This document shows, piece by piece, positions 18,694 to 26,324 of a stretch of DNA of 64,000 bases (position 1 is its first letter; each line of letters begins with the position of its first letter). Below the pieces are notes generated by a model that had not been told where the DNA came from, ran no database searches, and saw only the letters and a program-made list of their open reading frames with translations. Position numbers and translations under genes: made by a program. The DNA comes from Candidatus Zhuqueibacterota bacterium (lineage in GTDB: Bacteria; Zhuqueibacterota; Zhuqueibacteria; Oceanimicrobiales; Oceanimicrobiaceae), in assembly GCA_029261995.1 (NCBI GenBank), contig JAJDAF010000022.1, forward strand, positions 62,001-126,000. The letters run 5' to 3'.

Positions 18694-19581
18694 CTACCGG
18701 AACGGCACGTATTCGATTTGAAACTGTTGATTGAGCCTGGCCGAAAGGCGGCCATCATCGTCATGCATCTGATGCAGTCCCTTTTTGGCCTGGCCGTCGG
18801 CAAGCACGGTGACGATGGGATTTACAGAAAAGATGCCTTTGCTGGCATAGGTACGTGAGACCAGCACGCCGCCGTCTAGAGCGATCATTCTCGCCTGAGT
18901 CACATGTCCCTCGCCGATTAGTTTGAAGAGCACGCCGAGCAGGCCTGACGTGGGTTGACCGCTCAGTCCTTCCATCTCGTCGTACACAGTCATATCGCCA
19001 AAATCCAACAGACGGTAACGCAAAAGACGGTAATTGCTGACTTTGAGCTTGGGTTTGGAGAGCGTATCTTCAAATGAGTACTTCTTTGGAAGACCGGAGT
19101 CCTCCGGCCACGACACTTTGACATTCAGAGCAAGTCTGGGGATGCTGCCTGCTGCTGCTTTCTTCAAAACGCGATCCTGGCGATAATCCACGAGTTGATC
19201 CTGGCGGTAGCGGAAGGCGAGTTTGCTGAAAATCGGAGCCGTGTCATCCGTTAGACCTGTACACTCGAGAAAAGCAGCATACCAATCCTGGTGCCGCAAG
19301 AGAAGTGGCGGACCGTCGGGCTGGCGTTGAATGGCCGCCCGCGCCAGGCGCAACAATACGTTGGACTGAAATCTGCCTACGTTTGTTGTTGTCGTGGGAT
19401 CGTAACCCTGTTCTTCCTGCATCGCCTGCAGCAGTTCTGAGAAGCTGACTTCAATAACGCCGTTGTTGACTGACAAGCTCGCGGCTTTGCCAGGTTCACC
19501 CTTCGCGAGCGTGGGGGCTGTGGCAAAGAGAGTTATCGAAAGCGACAGCAAGAGCAATGTTTGCGCGGCCGGGAAACGCAT
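18694..19581 (-). CDS. Exported protein of unknown function in the CDP-alcohol cluster
   Basis: A 295-residue protein with a clear signal peptide (residues 1-27, 'LLLLSLSITLFATAPTLA'). I do not recognise the body, which contains 'LLRLARAAIQRQPDG', 'DTAPIFSKLAFRYRQDQ', 'RYRLLDFGDMTVYDEMEG' and a beta-rich end. It is probably periplasmic. It starts 2 bases after the CDP-alcohol phosphatidyltransferase stop, so the two are almost certainly co-transcribed. A link to lipid or membrane metabolism is inference from context only. Confidence 0.8.
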   Translation of the reverse strand: MRFPAAQTLLLLSLSITLFATAPTLAKGEPGKAASLSVNNGVIEVSFSELLQAMQEEQGYDPTTTTNVGRFQSNVLLRLARAAIQRQPDGPPLLLRHQDWYAAFLECTGLTDDTAPIFSKLAFRYRQDQLVDYRQDRVLKKAAAGSIPRLALNVKVSWPEDSGLPKKYSFEDTLSKPKLKVSNYRLLRYRLLDFGDMTVYDEMEGLSGQPTSGLLGVLFKLIGEGHVTQARMIALDGGVLVSRTYASKGIFSVNPIVTVLADGQAKKGLHQMHDDDGRLSARLNQQFQIEYVPFR

Positions 19582-19583
19582 GG

Positions 19584-20261
19584 TCAGTTCGCTCCGCGTT
19601 CTGCTGCAGAGAGCTGAATTGCCTGCTTTGCGGTCGCCACCACGTAGATGCCGATCAGGATTATTCCGGTCGCGACGAACACCGAATCGTAGAGAGATAT
19701 ATTTAGCTGCGGCAGCTTGACCTGTGGCAAACCTGCGAAGTAGACCAGCGTGTTGCCGATGATTGCCAACACTCGAGCTTCCGTAGGGCCAAATCTGCCG
19801 TAAGATATCTTGAAAACACCACTAACGTAGTTGGTGATATACGTGTGGATGGAGACCATGAAGTAGCCGGCGAGAACCAGCAGCGCGAACTCCAGACTGA
19901 CGTAGGGCGAAAGTCCGATTCCTACGAGCACCACAAGCTGAGTCAGCGCATCCATGGTGTGGTCGATAAAATAACCGAATTTGGGGCGTTCGATTTTGCG
20001 GTAGCGCGCCAGCGAGCCGTCCAGGCTGTCGCCGAACCAGTTGAGCGCGAAACCAAGGCTTGCCAGCCAAAGGAAGTTGGCATCATAATTTGTGAGCCAG
20101 TAGCTGACTGCAACGAGCATTGCCGCGAAGAATCCGACTCCCGTGAGAATATCTGGCGTGATAAACAACGGCATGTGTCGCACCAGCCAGCGGATGGCCG
20201 GTCGCTCAAGGGGGCCCAGCAATATATCATTGACTCTGACGTGAGTTGTTTTGCTCGACAT
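19584..20261 (-). CDS. CDP-alcohol phosphatidyltransferase family membrane enzyme
   Basis: A 225-residue protein with several membrane segments. The family signature D-x2-DG-x2-AR-x9-G-x3-D-x3-D is exact in 'DSLDGSLARYRKIERPKFGYFIDHTMD' type (D78, D81, G82, R86, G96, D100, D104). Such enzymes transfer a phosphoalcohol from a CDP-linked donor to an acceptor alcohol during phospholipid synthesis. The acceptor (glycerol-phosphate, inositol-phosphate or other) cannot be told from the motif. AAAGG precedes the start. The cluster continues with exported proteins on both sides. Confidence 0.92.
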   Translation of the reverse strand: MSSKTTHVRVNDILLGPLERPAIRWLVRHMPLFITPDILTGVGFFAAMLVAVSYWLTNYDANFLWLASLGFALNWFGDSLDGSLARYRKIERPKFGYFIDHTMDALTQLVVLVGIGLSPYVSLEFALLVLAGYFMVSIHTYITNYVSGVFKISYGRFGPTEARVLAIIGNTLVYFAGLPQVKLPQLNISLYDSVFVATGIILIGIYVVATAKQAIQLSAAERGAN

Positions 20262-20287
20262 TTGCCTTTCACCTTTGATGAAAACCT

Positions 20288-20767
20288 TCAGTTCATGTTT
20301 CGAAGGTCATCGACGCTTAGCAGGTGCCATCCATCCTTGTTGGTTGTGCTGCCAGCTATCAGACCGACAATAAAGCCAGGCACGGCAAGCGCAGCGCTTC
20401 CCAAAAGGGCTGCGTCTCTGTCAGCCAGGTCGTTTTCTGAATTGCCTCTCACCAAGAACGAGCCAACGATGGCGCCGCCGATAAATCCATAAGCTCCACC
20501 CTTCAACGTGTTGTTTTGGCGCCGCCGAACTTCAATAATTGAGATTTCCGAGAAACCAATGGCTCTCTGCTGGTCAGAAGTCAATACTTCAATAGTATCT
20601 GGTCTGATAGCTGTTACTGTTCCGACGATTCTGCCTTGCGTGAAACCATGGGTGACAATCCGCACCATTGAACCAGTCTTGACTTCGCGGGCTTCACCCG
20701 CTCTGAGCTTCGGGCAGAGACCGGGATTCAAGCTCAAAGCCATCATCGCCACGTAAATGTATTTCAT
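20288..20767 (-). CDS. Small exported glycine-zipper protein of unknown function
   Basis: A 159-residue protein with an N-terminal signal. An SH3-like beta segment follows ('GSMVRIVTHGFTQGRIVGTV', 'IRPDTIEVLTSDQ'), then a glycine-rich hydrophobic zipper ('GGAYGFIGGAIVGSFL' and 'ALAVPGFIVGLIAGS') that could insert in a membrane. 'GAREV-TGS-VRI' type openings are seen in exported proteins that sense or tether envelope components, but no function is assigned. A good ribosome site (GAGGG) precedes the ATG. 26 bases upstream of the phosphatidyltransferase gene. Confidence 0.78.
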   Translation of the reverse strand: MKYIYVAMMALSLNPGLCPKLRAGEAREVKTGSMVRIVTHGFTQGRIVGTVTAIRPDTIEVLTSDQQRAIGFSEISIIEVRRRQNNTLKGGAYGFIGGAIVGSFLVRGNSENDLADRDAALLGSAALAVPGFIVGLIAGSTTNKDGWHLLSVDDLRNMN

Positions 20768-20805
20768 TATGCCCTCACAATATCACTTCTCATGCTATCT
20801 CAACA

Positions 20806-22005
20806 TTAGAGTTTGCGTCCAAAACTTAACGAAAAATCCAGCCAGGGAACGATTGGGAATCCACCCTCGTCGTGCAGGAGTTCTTCAAACGTAACGAATC
20901 CCAGACCTACGGTGAGGAGATTGCCGATGAACCGAAATCCAGCTGACAGCAGGAGGATGCTTTGCTCCGAGGGATTCCCACCTGTAAACAGCCAGTTTTC
21001 GGTGATGAATTTCACCGTGCCGGACACCTGCTTTTCGGCCCCGAACATGAAGGCTACAAAACTTTCCATTTCACCGCCAACCGAGAAGGGTACAGCGGCG
21101 CCAAGAGTGATGCCACCAAGGGGATTGCCCAGCGAAAGTGAAGTATAGGCTGCCCCAAGGTCAAATCTTCCGGGCACTCCCATGTAGACCATCCCGGCGG
21201 CCAGGTCCAGGTTCTTTTTGCTCGCGAGCCGGATCTTCGGGGATATGTAGAAGAGCTGCTTCGGGGAGCTAGGCAGGAGTGAGATGCCGCCGGCCACCAT
21301 GAAGTTGTCGGAGATGCCCACACCCACAGTTGGGAAGAAAACGTAGAAGTTTGAAATATTGCCTTCACCTCCCCGCAGACTGCGGCCGGTGGCGCCAAAG
21401 AACAGACGGATATTGTTGGGATCGTAGCGAACAAACTGACCGTTCTGGAGTTCCCCCTTTGGGGAAAGTATGGCCGTAATTTGCGCGGCGGGCAAAGTAC
21501 TGACGGCTCCGCCCAGTGTCGTGAACTCGATTTTCTCCGAGTCCACTGACTTGATGTGCCCGTGCAAATTTGAACCGTCTGCCAGTTTCAGCTCAACGGC
21601 AAGACTGGGATCGAACGCGGAATCGAGGTCGATCTTGCGGAGCGGACTATTCAGCTCAGGATTCTTTCCCCTCGCAAGCAGCTCGTTCACTTTGCTGATG
21701 CGGCGCCTCAAGCGCCGGATGTCAATGTCAGACAGCCGCTGCATGACCATCCAGGGCTGACCGGCATTGTTGCCGAGCAGTTGCAGCCGCCAAGTTGCAG
21801 TCGAGACCTTGAAGATTCGTCCTGACAAAAATCCGATATCCTGCGGAAAGAGATTGAACCGGGAGTTTTCGCTGGCGTCAATTACGGGCCCGACCGAATC
21901 GTGGACAGCAATGAGGTCGTGCTGTCCCGGACTGCAGTAAGCAAAGCTGGATGAGACCAAAACGGCGAGGCAAGCGATCAATTGAGTCATTATTCCAGTC
22001 ATCAT
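20806..22005 (-). CDS. Predicted outer-membrane beta-barrel protein of unknown function
   Basis: A 399-residue protein with a signal peptide (about residues 6-25). The first third has an SH3-like segment ('LADGSNLHGHIKSVDSEKIEF') reminiscent of the neighbouring 159-residue protein. The rest consists of alternating amphipathic strands with aromatic edges ('ISNFYVFFPTVGVGIS', 'LFYISPKIRLASKKNLDLAAGM', 'LLTVGLGFVTFEEL'), ending in a strand 'LDFSLSFGRKL'. This looks like an 8- to 12-stranded barrel. GGAAAA precedes the start; a second in-frame ATG lies at 21990. Unknown family. Confidence 0.75.
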   Translation of the reverse strand: MMTGIMTQLIACLAVLVSSSFAYCSPGQHDLIAVHDSVGPVIDASENSRFNLFPQDIGFLSGRIFKVSTATWRLQLLGNNAGQPWMVMQRLSDIDIRRLRRRISKVNELLARGKNPELNSPLRKIDLDSAFDPSLAVELKLADGSNLHGHIKSVDSEKIEFTTLGGAVSTLPAAQITAILSPKGELQNGQFVRYDPNNIRLFFGATGRSLRGGEGNISNFYVFFPTVGVGISDNFMVAGGISLLPSSPKQLFYISPKIRLASKKNLDLAAGMVYMGVPGRFDLGAAYTSLSLGNPLGGITLGAAVPFSVGGEMESFVAFMFGAEKQVSGTVKFITENWLFTGGNPSEQSILLLSAGFRFIGNLLTVGLGFVTFEELLHDEGGFPIVPWLDFSLSFGRKL

Positions 22006-22056
22006 CGTTATGTTTTCCTACTTTGCCTGTCTCCCCTCAGTCAGCGGTTTCATATT

Positions 22057-22102
22057 GCTGTAAACGTTCTTCACGGTTGGCGCTGTGAAGAACGTTTACA
22101 GC
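22057..22102. repeat. Perfect 18-bp inverted repeat
   Basis: GCTGTAAACGTTCTTCAC (22057-22074) and its exact reverse complement (22085-22102) flank a 10-base spacer. It lies in the 135 bases between the methyltransferase stop (22141 on the minus strand) and the barrel-protein start (22005). No T-run follows on either strand. Confidence 0.9.
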
Positions 22103-22140
22103 GCGGCTTGCCTGAAGAGTCATTTGGAGTTTGCTTTTCG

Positions 22141-22746
22141 CTACATTTTGATGCGACTGGCCCACATCAGTGCGCCGCGTCCTTGCTGCATATGGGTGGC
22201 GAGTTTCCAGGGCAGGCGCTTGTTAAAGGCCCGCACCGGATGGGAGAGTAATTGGCCCAAGCGCGTTTCGTAGATGAAAATACCACCAGGCCTGAGCACT
22301 CGCGAGATTTCTTTCAGGGCCCGCACGCGACGATTGATATGGTAGCAGGTGCCGAAGTCAATCACGACATCAAACGATGCGTCCGCAAAGGGCAAGGCCC
22401 GCACATCTTGCTGGTGCAGCTGTGCGGAAACATCATTGCGCTTGAGCCTGGACTTGGCCTCTCCGAGTAGAAATGTATCAATGTCGATGCCGACCAACTG
22501 CCGCGGGCGGCAAAGCGTGGCGAGGGCAGTCAGAACCACTCCGGTGCCGCAGCCCACTTCGAGAACGCGCTGATTGTGCGGCAGGTTGAGTGCCTTTATG
22601 GCGGCGGGCACTGCCAGGTTTTCCAGGATTTGGTCGCGCCGCGTGTTTAACGCGAACGGCCGGTATTCATCATTAACAGGTCTGAACTGCTGTGGCTTCT
22701 TCAGATTTACATCAGGTTTGGTCTTGGTCAGTACCATCGGTTCCAT
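22141..22746 (-). CDS. Class I SAM-dependent methyltransferase
   Basis: ATG at 22746, preceded by GGAGG, gives 201 residues; the frame to 22845 is open but lacks a ribosome site. Motif I is 'VLEVGCGTGVVLTALA', followed by the acidic 'LVGIDID' that ends strand beta-2, 'QDVRALPFADASFDVVIDFGTCYH' (motif II) and 'EISRVLRPGGIFIYETR' (motif III). This is the Methyltransf_11 / UbiE-like layout. The substrate is unknown. Its gene is upstream of, and on the same strand as, the barrel and CDP-alcohol cluster, separated from it by an inverted repeat. Confidence 0.9.
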   Translation of the reverse strand: MEPMVLTKTKPDVNLKKPQQFRPVNDEYRPFALNTRRDQILENLAVPAAIKALNLPHNQRVLEVGCGTGVVLTALATLCRPRQLVGIDIDTFLLGEAKSRLKRNDVSAQLHQQDVRALPFADASFDVVIDFGTCYHINRRVRALKEISRVLRPGGIFIYETRLGQLLSHPVRAFNKRLPWKLATHMQQGRGALMWASRIKM

Positions 22747-22981
22747 GCTGCCTCCAGTCTTCTTGTGCTCAGGTGCAATGATTTGCTTGCCCCAAAAGCA
22801 ACCGGCGTGCCACATCGAGATTATGGTTGATGGTTTCTGTTTCAACTAATTGAAATAGCAGAGTTTAAAGAAATAGATTCTGGTCTGCGGGAGCTGCCGA
22901 GATGGACGACCGTGTGTGAAGTTGCTTCACGGATGTGAACGACAGGTACTGGGTTTTTCCGGATGATGTGGGAATGAGCGG

Positions 22982-24505
22982 CTACAGGCCGTAGCGCTCT
23001 ATCTTGTTTAGCAGGCCGCGACGACTGAGTCCAAGATGGGCTGCCGCCCGCGTTCGATTGCCATTGTGCTGCTTCAGGGCATCCGTGACCATGGCGCGTT
23101 CCAGCTCCTCGACGGCGCTTGTCAGGTTGGTTTCCGCACCTAACCTGTTCTGCAGGTTCAAGGCGCTGCCACCATGGAATTCTTCCGGCAGAAGCTCCGG
23201 CTCTACCGAGGCTGCGTCTGGTTCGGCCATGGTGACACATTGTTCGACGGCGTTTTCCAGCTCTCGAATGTTGCCGGGCCAGGAGTAGTTGCGGAGTTGC
23301 TCTAGGGCTGCGGCAGAGAAATTCTGCAGGCGCTTGCCAAGCGCATTATTGAAGTTGTCCAGAAAATGCTGCGCGAGTATTGGGATGTCATCTCGCCGCT
23401 CCCGCAAGGCGGGTAGTTTGACGGTTACGACTTTGAGCCGAAAATAAAGGTCCTGACGAAAACTCCCGTCACGCACGCAGTCCGCCAGGTCCCGGCTGGA
23501 AGCACACGCAATTCTTACATCCACTTTGATGGTTTTGGTGCCGCCAAGCGGCCGGATTTCCCGCTCCTGAATCGCACGCAGAAGTTTGGCCTGCAGGGCT
23601 GAACTTGTGTTGTTTATCTCGTCAAGAAAAAGAGTACCCCCATCCGCGACTGAAAACAAGCCTTTCTTGCTTTCCGCGGCTCCGGTAAACGCGCCTTTGA
23701 CGTGGCCAAACAGTTCGCTTTCCAGAAGGTTCTCCGGCAATGCACCACAATCGATAGCCACGAATCGTGCGCTCTTGCGCTGCCCGTTGTAGTGCAGCGC
23801 ACGAGCGATCAGCTCTTTGCCTGTGCCGCTTTCTCCTTGAATCAAGACGCGGGCGTCGGTCGGAATCACCTTGTCGAGAAGTTTGAAGACTTTTTGCATG
23901 GCCGCGCTGCGACCGATGATTTCATGGAAACTGTATCGCCGTTCGACCTCCTGTTTCAGATGCTGGTTTTCATCGCGCAATTGCCGCAGCATCTGGGCAG
24001 TTGCCAGAATGTGGGCAGACTGCGACGCGATGATATTTACCAGTCGCAAATCGTTTTCCGCGAAACGCTTTTCATCTTCGCGGGTGTGGAGGATGAGAAC
24101 ACCAAGAATTTTTCCGCCAGCCTGAATGGGTGCGGCCACCACGGACTGAACCGGATAACCCAGCATCTGCAGACCTTTGAAGCGGTCGTCCAGAATGATG
24201 TCGTTTGCCATCAGGTGGGTTTTGTTCTTCAACACCCAGCCAGCAATAACCATCCCCATTTTCTGCACCAGCACCTCATGTCGCGTTGTGCCCAACCGGA
24301 CCAGGGTCGTGAATTTGGCGTCCATGGTTTCCTGAGTCAACAGGATGGAGCCCTGCGACGCCTCAGTGAGATCTGAAGCCTCCTGAATGATGGTGTTGAT
24401 GATTTCATCCGTGCTCGTGGTGGAAGAAATGGCTTCCGCCAGCCTGCTCAGTGCTTCAAGTGCGCGCAGAGACTGGTCGAGCACATCCTGGTTTTGCGTG
24501 TCCAT
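22982..24505 (-). CDS. GAF-domain sigma-54-dependent transcriptional activator
   Basis: A 507-residue NtrC-family activator: GAF sensor (about 30-170), short coiled coil (172-190), AAA+ domain with Walker A 'GESGTGKE' (224-231) and the sigma-54-contacting GAFTGA loop (271-276), and a Fis-type HTH at the C-terminus ('[20 protein letters not shown]'). It lacks a receiver, so it likely responds to a small ligand or redox signal through the GAF domain. An ATG at 24544 would place the start inside a promoter-like sequence, so 24505 is preferred. It is divergent from the methyltransferase and radical-SAM operon at 24601. Confidence 0.94.
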   Translation of the reverse strand: MDTQNQDVLDQSLRALEALSRLAEAISSTTSTDEIINTIIQEASDLTEASQGSILLTQETMDAKFTTLVRLGTTRHEVLVQKMGMVIAGWVLKNKTHLMANDIILDDRFKGLQMLGYPVQSVVAAPIQAGGKILGVLILHTREDEKRFAENDLRLVNIIASQSAHILATAQMLRQLRDENQHLKQEVERRYSFHEIIGRSAAMQKVFKLLDKVIPTDARVLIQGESGTGKELIARALHYNGQRKSARFVAIDCGALPENLLESELFGHVKGAFTGAAESKKGLFSVADGGTLFLDEINNTSSALQAKLLRAIQEREIRPLGGTKTIKVDVRIACASSRDLADCVRDGSFRQDLYFRLKVVTVKLPALRERRDDIPILAQHFLDNFNNALGKRLQNFSAAALEQLRNYSWPGNIRELENAVEQCVTMAEPDAASVEPELLPEEFHGGSALNLQNRLGAETNLTSAVEELERAMVTDALKQHNGNRTRAAAHLGLSRRGLLNKIERYGL

Positions 24506-24511
24506 GACTTG

Positions 24512-24540
24512 AAAGTACACGCCTCGCCGTGGAATGTCAA
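24512..24540 (-). promoter_or_regulatory. Candidate promoter giving a leaderless activator mRNA
   Basis: On the minus strand, TTGACA (24535-24540), a 17-base spacer and TACTTT (24512-24517). The expected start of transcription is at about 24504-24506, coinciding with the ATG at 24505. No Shine-Dalgarno precedes that ATG. Confidence 0.5.
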
Positions 24541-24600
24541 GCATAAATTTGAACTCAACTCCAGCTTGCGTAAGAAGGCGCGGATTGCTATCTTGCAGCC

Positions 24601-25602
24601 GTGAAATTGTATGACCAAGTGCGAGCTATGGCAGCAAGAGAATCCCACGTTCGTGGCCGGCAGATCCTTGGCGAGAAGTCGCCTCAGTTCATCTGTCCGG
24701 TGACAGGTTGTGCCTTGGAACTTCAGGAAGACACAACCCTAATCTCTCACCAGGGCAAGGTCGAGTACCGAAGGGATTCCGGCATCTGGCGTTTTCTTGC
24801 GTCAGAGCGGGAAAGACATTTCGCCGGGTTCGTCCAGGATTATCAAGCCGTGCGCGCGAAGGAAGGCCGTGGCGCCAATGACTCCGACTACTATCGTGCG
24901 CTGCCCTTTGCAGACCTTTCCGGCAAGTTTGCGGGGAATTGGAGAATCAGGGCGGCCAGTTACCATGTGTTGGTCGGTCGGCTGCTCACGCCATTTACCC
25001 GTGCGCAAAAACGGCCCGCGAACATTCTCGATCTTGGCGCCGGCAATTGCTGGCTCAGCAACCGTCTGGCCGGGCTGGGACACCAGGTCGTTGCCCTCGA
25101 TTTGCTGGACAACTCAACGGATGGCCTTGGCGCACACCGGCACTACGAAACCAGTTTTGAGTGTGTGCAGGCTGAGTTTGACCATCTGCCTTTCGCGGAC
25201 AATCAGTTTGACTTTGTGATTTTCAATGCGTCGTTGCACTATTCTGAGGCGTACCTCACCACCATGAGCGAGGCGCTACGCGTGCTTGCCCCGGGCGGTT
25301 CCGCCGTTATCCTGGATTCTCCGGTCTATCGTGACGGAACCAGCGGCAGGAAAATGGTCAAAGAGCGCGAAAATGACTTCGAGCGCCGTTTTGGATTCCG
25401 GTCCAATGCCTTAAGTAGCGAGAATTTCTTGACCTTTGAACGGCTAGACCTGCTTGGCCGCCAACTTCAGCTCAATTGGGAATTCATCAGGCCATTTTAC
25501 GGTTTGCGCTGGAGACTGAAACCGTTTGTGGCGAAGATTCGTCGTCGCCGCGAACCTGCTCAATTTTTCTTGATTGTTGGAACGCGGGAGAAAGAAGGAT
25601 GA
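24601..25602 (+). CDS. Class I SAM methyltransferase with Trm112-like N-terminal segment
   Basis: A 333-residue protein. The N-terminal part 'FICPVTGCALELQEDTTLIS...YRRDSGIWRFL' resembles a Trm112-type zinc-ribbon segment ('CPVC-G-L', 'Y-I--GI--FL') in which the C-terminal cysteines are missing. The methyltransferase core follows: 'ILDLGAGNCWLSNRLAGLGH', 'VALDLLD', 'FDHLPFADNQFDFVIFNASLHY' and 'EALRVLAPGGSAVILDSP'. GTG (24601) and ATG (24628) are both possible starts; neither has a strong ribosome site. Its stop overlaps the ATG of the next methyltransferase gene. Confidence 0.87.
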   Translation: MKLYDQVRAMAARESHVRGRQILGEKSPQFICPVTGCALELQEDTTLISHQGKVEYRRDSGIWRFLASERERHFAGFVQDYQAVRAKEGRGANDSDYYRALPFADLSGKFAGNWRIRAASYHVLVGRLLTPFTRAQKRPANILDLGAGNCWLSNRLAGLGHQVVALDLLDNSTDGLGAHRHYETSFECVQAEFDHLPFADNQFDFVIFNASLHYSEAYLTTMSEALRVLAPGGSAVILDSPVYRDGTSGRKMVKERENDFERRFGFRSNALSSENFLTFERLDLLGRQLQLNWEFIRPFYGLRWRLKPFVAKIRRRREPAQFFLIVGTREKEG

Positions 25603-26324
25603 GGATCGCACGCACCATTTGGAAAATCCCCGGCGCCCGGCGATTGATCCATTTCTTCCAGCGAATGAACTACTTACTTTGGCAATCGCCGCGCAATCAC
25701 CGCGTGGTTCTGGAGCGAGTTGGCGAGGTGAAGGTGCTCGTGCTGCCTGGTGTGTTGAATCCGAATACCTTTCGGACCGGCAGTTTTTTTGCACAATCGC
25801 TGAGCAGCGATATGATTCCTGCCGGCGCGCGCGTGCTTGACATGGGGACCGGATCGGGCATCTGCGCCCTGGTGGCGGCAAAATGGGCGTCGCAAGTGGT
25901 GGCCGTAGATATCAATCCTGAAGCCACGCGCTGCACGCGGATTAATGCGCTCCTCAATCAGGTCGAAAACAAATTGCAGGTCTGCACCGGTTCGCTGTTC
26001 GAGCCGGTTCGAGGGGAGAAGTTCGATGTGATTCTCTTCAATCCGCCCTATTTGCAGGGGGCACCGGCGAGTAGCTTCGAACAGGCGCTTTTCGACACAG
26101 GCGTCCTTGCAGAGTTTGCCCGCCAGGCCCAGAGCTACCTGACGCCGCATGGCAATATTATCCTGCTTCTGTCAACTTTGGCGCCATTGCAGGTCATTCT
26201 CTCGACCTTCGCGAAATACGCCATTACGGTGGTTGCTGAGAAGCGCTTTGTCAACGAGACGCTGATTCTTTACGAATTTTCACAAGCCACGGCCTCTGTC
26301 CCGCATCATGCTCATACTCTATAA
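25599..26324 (+). CDS. HemK/PrmC-like methyltransferase with NPPY motif
   Basis: ATG at 25599 follows GAAGG and overlaps the preceding stop, giving 241 residues. The core has 'VLDMGTGSGICALVAAKWASQVVAVDINPEA' (motif I and acidic loop) and 'FDVILFNPPYLQG'. NPPY is the catalytic signature of methyltransferases acting on glutamine, asparagine or nucleobase amino nitrogens. It resembles HemK2/PrmC-like proteins without the N-terminal PrmC helical domain. It overlaps the downstream radical-SAM gene by 17 bases. Substrate unknown. Confidence 0.88.
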   Translation: MRIARTIWKIPGARRLIHFFQRMNYLLWQSPRNHRVVLERVGEVKVLVLPGVLNPNTFRTGSFFAQSLSSDMIPAGARVLDMGTGSGICALVAAKWASQVVAVDINPEATRCTRINALLNQVENKLQVCTGSLFEPVRGEKFDVILFNPPYLQGAPASSFEQALFDTGVLAEFARQAQSYLTPHGNIILLLSTLAPLQVILSTFAKYAITVVAEKRFVNETLILYEFSQATASVPHHAHTL

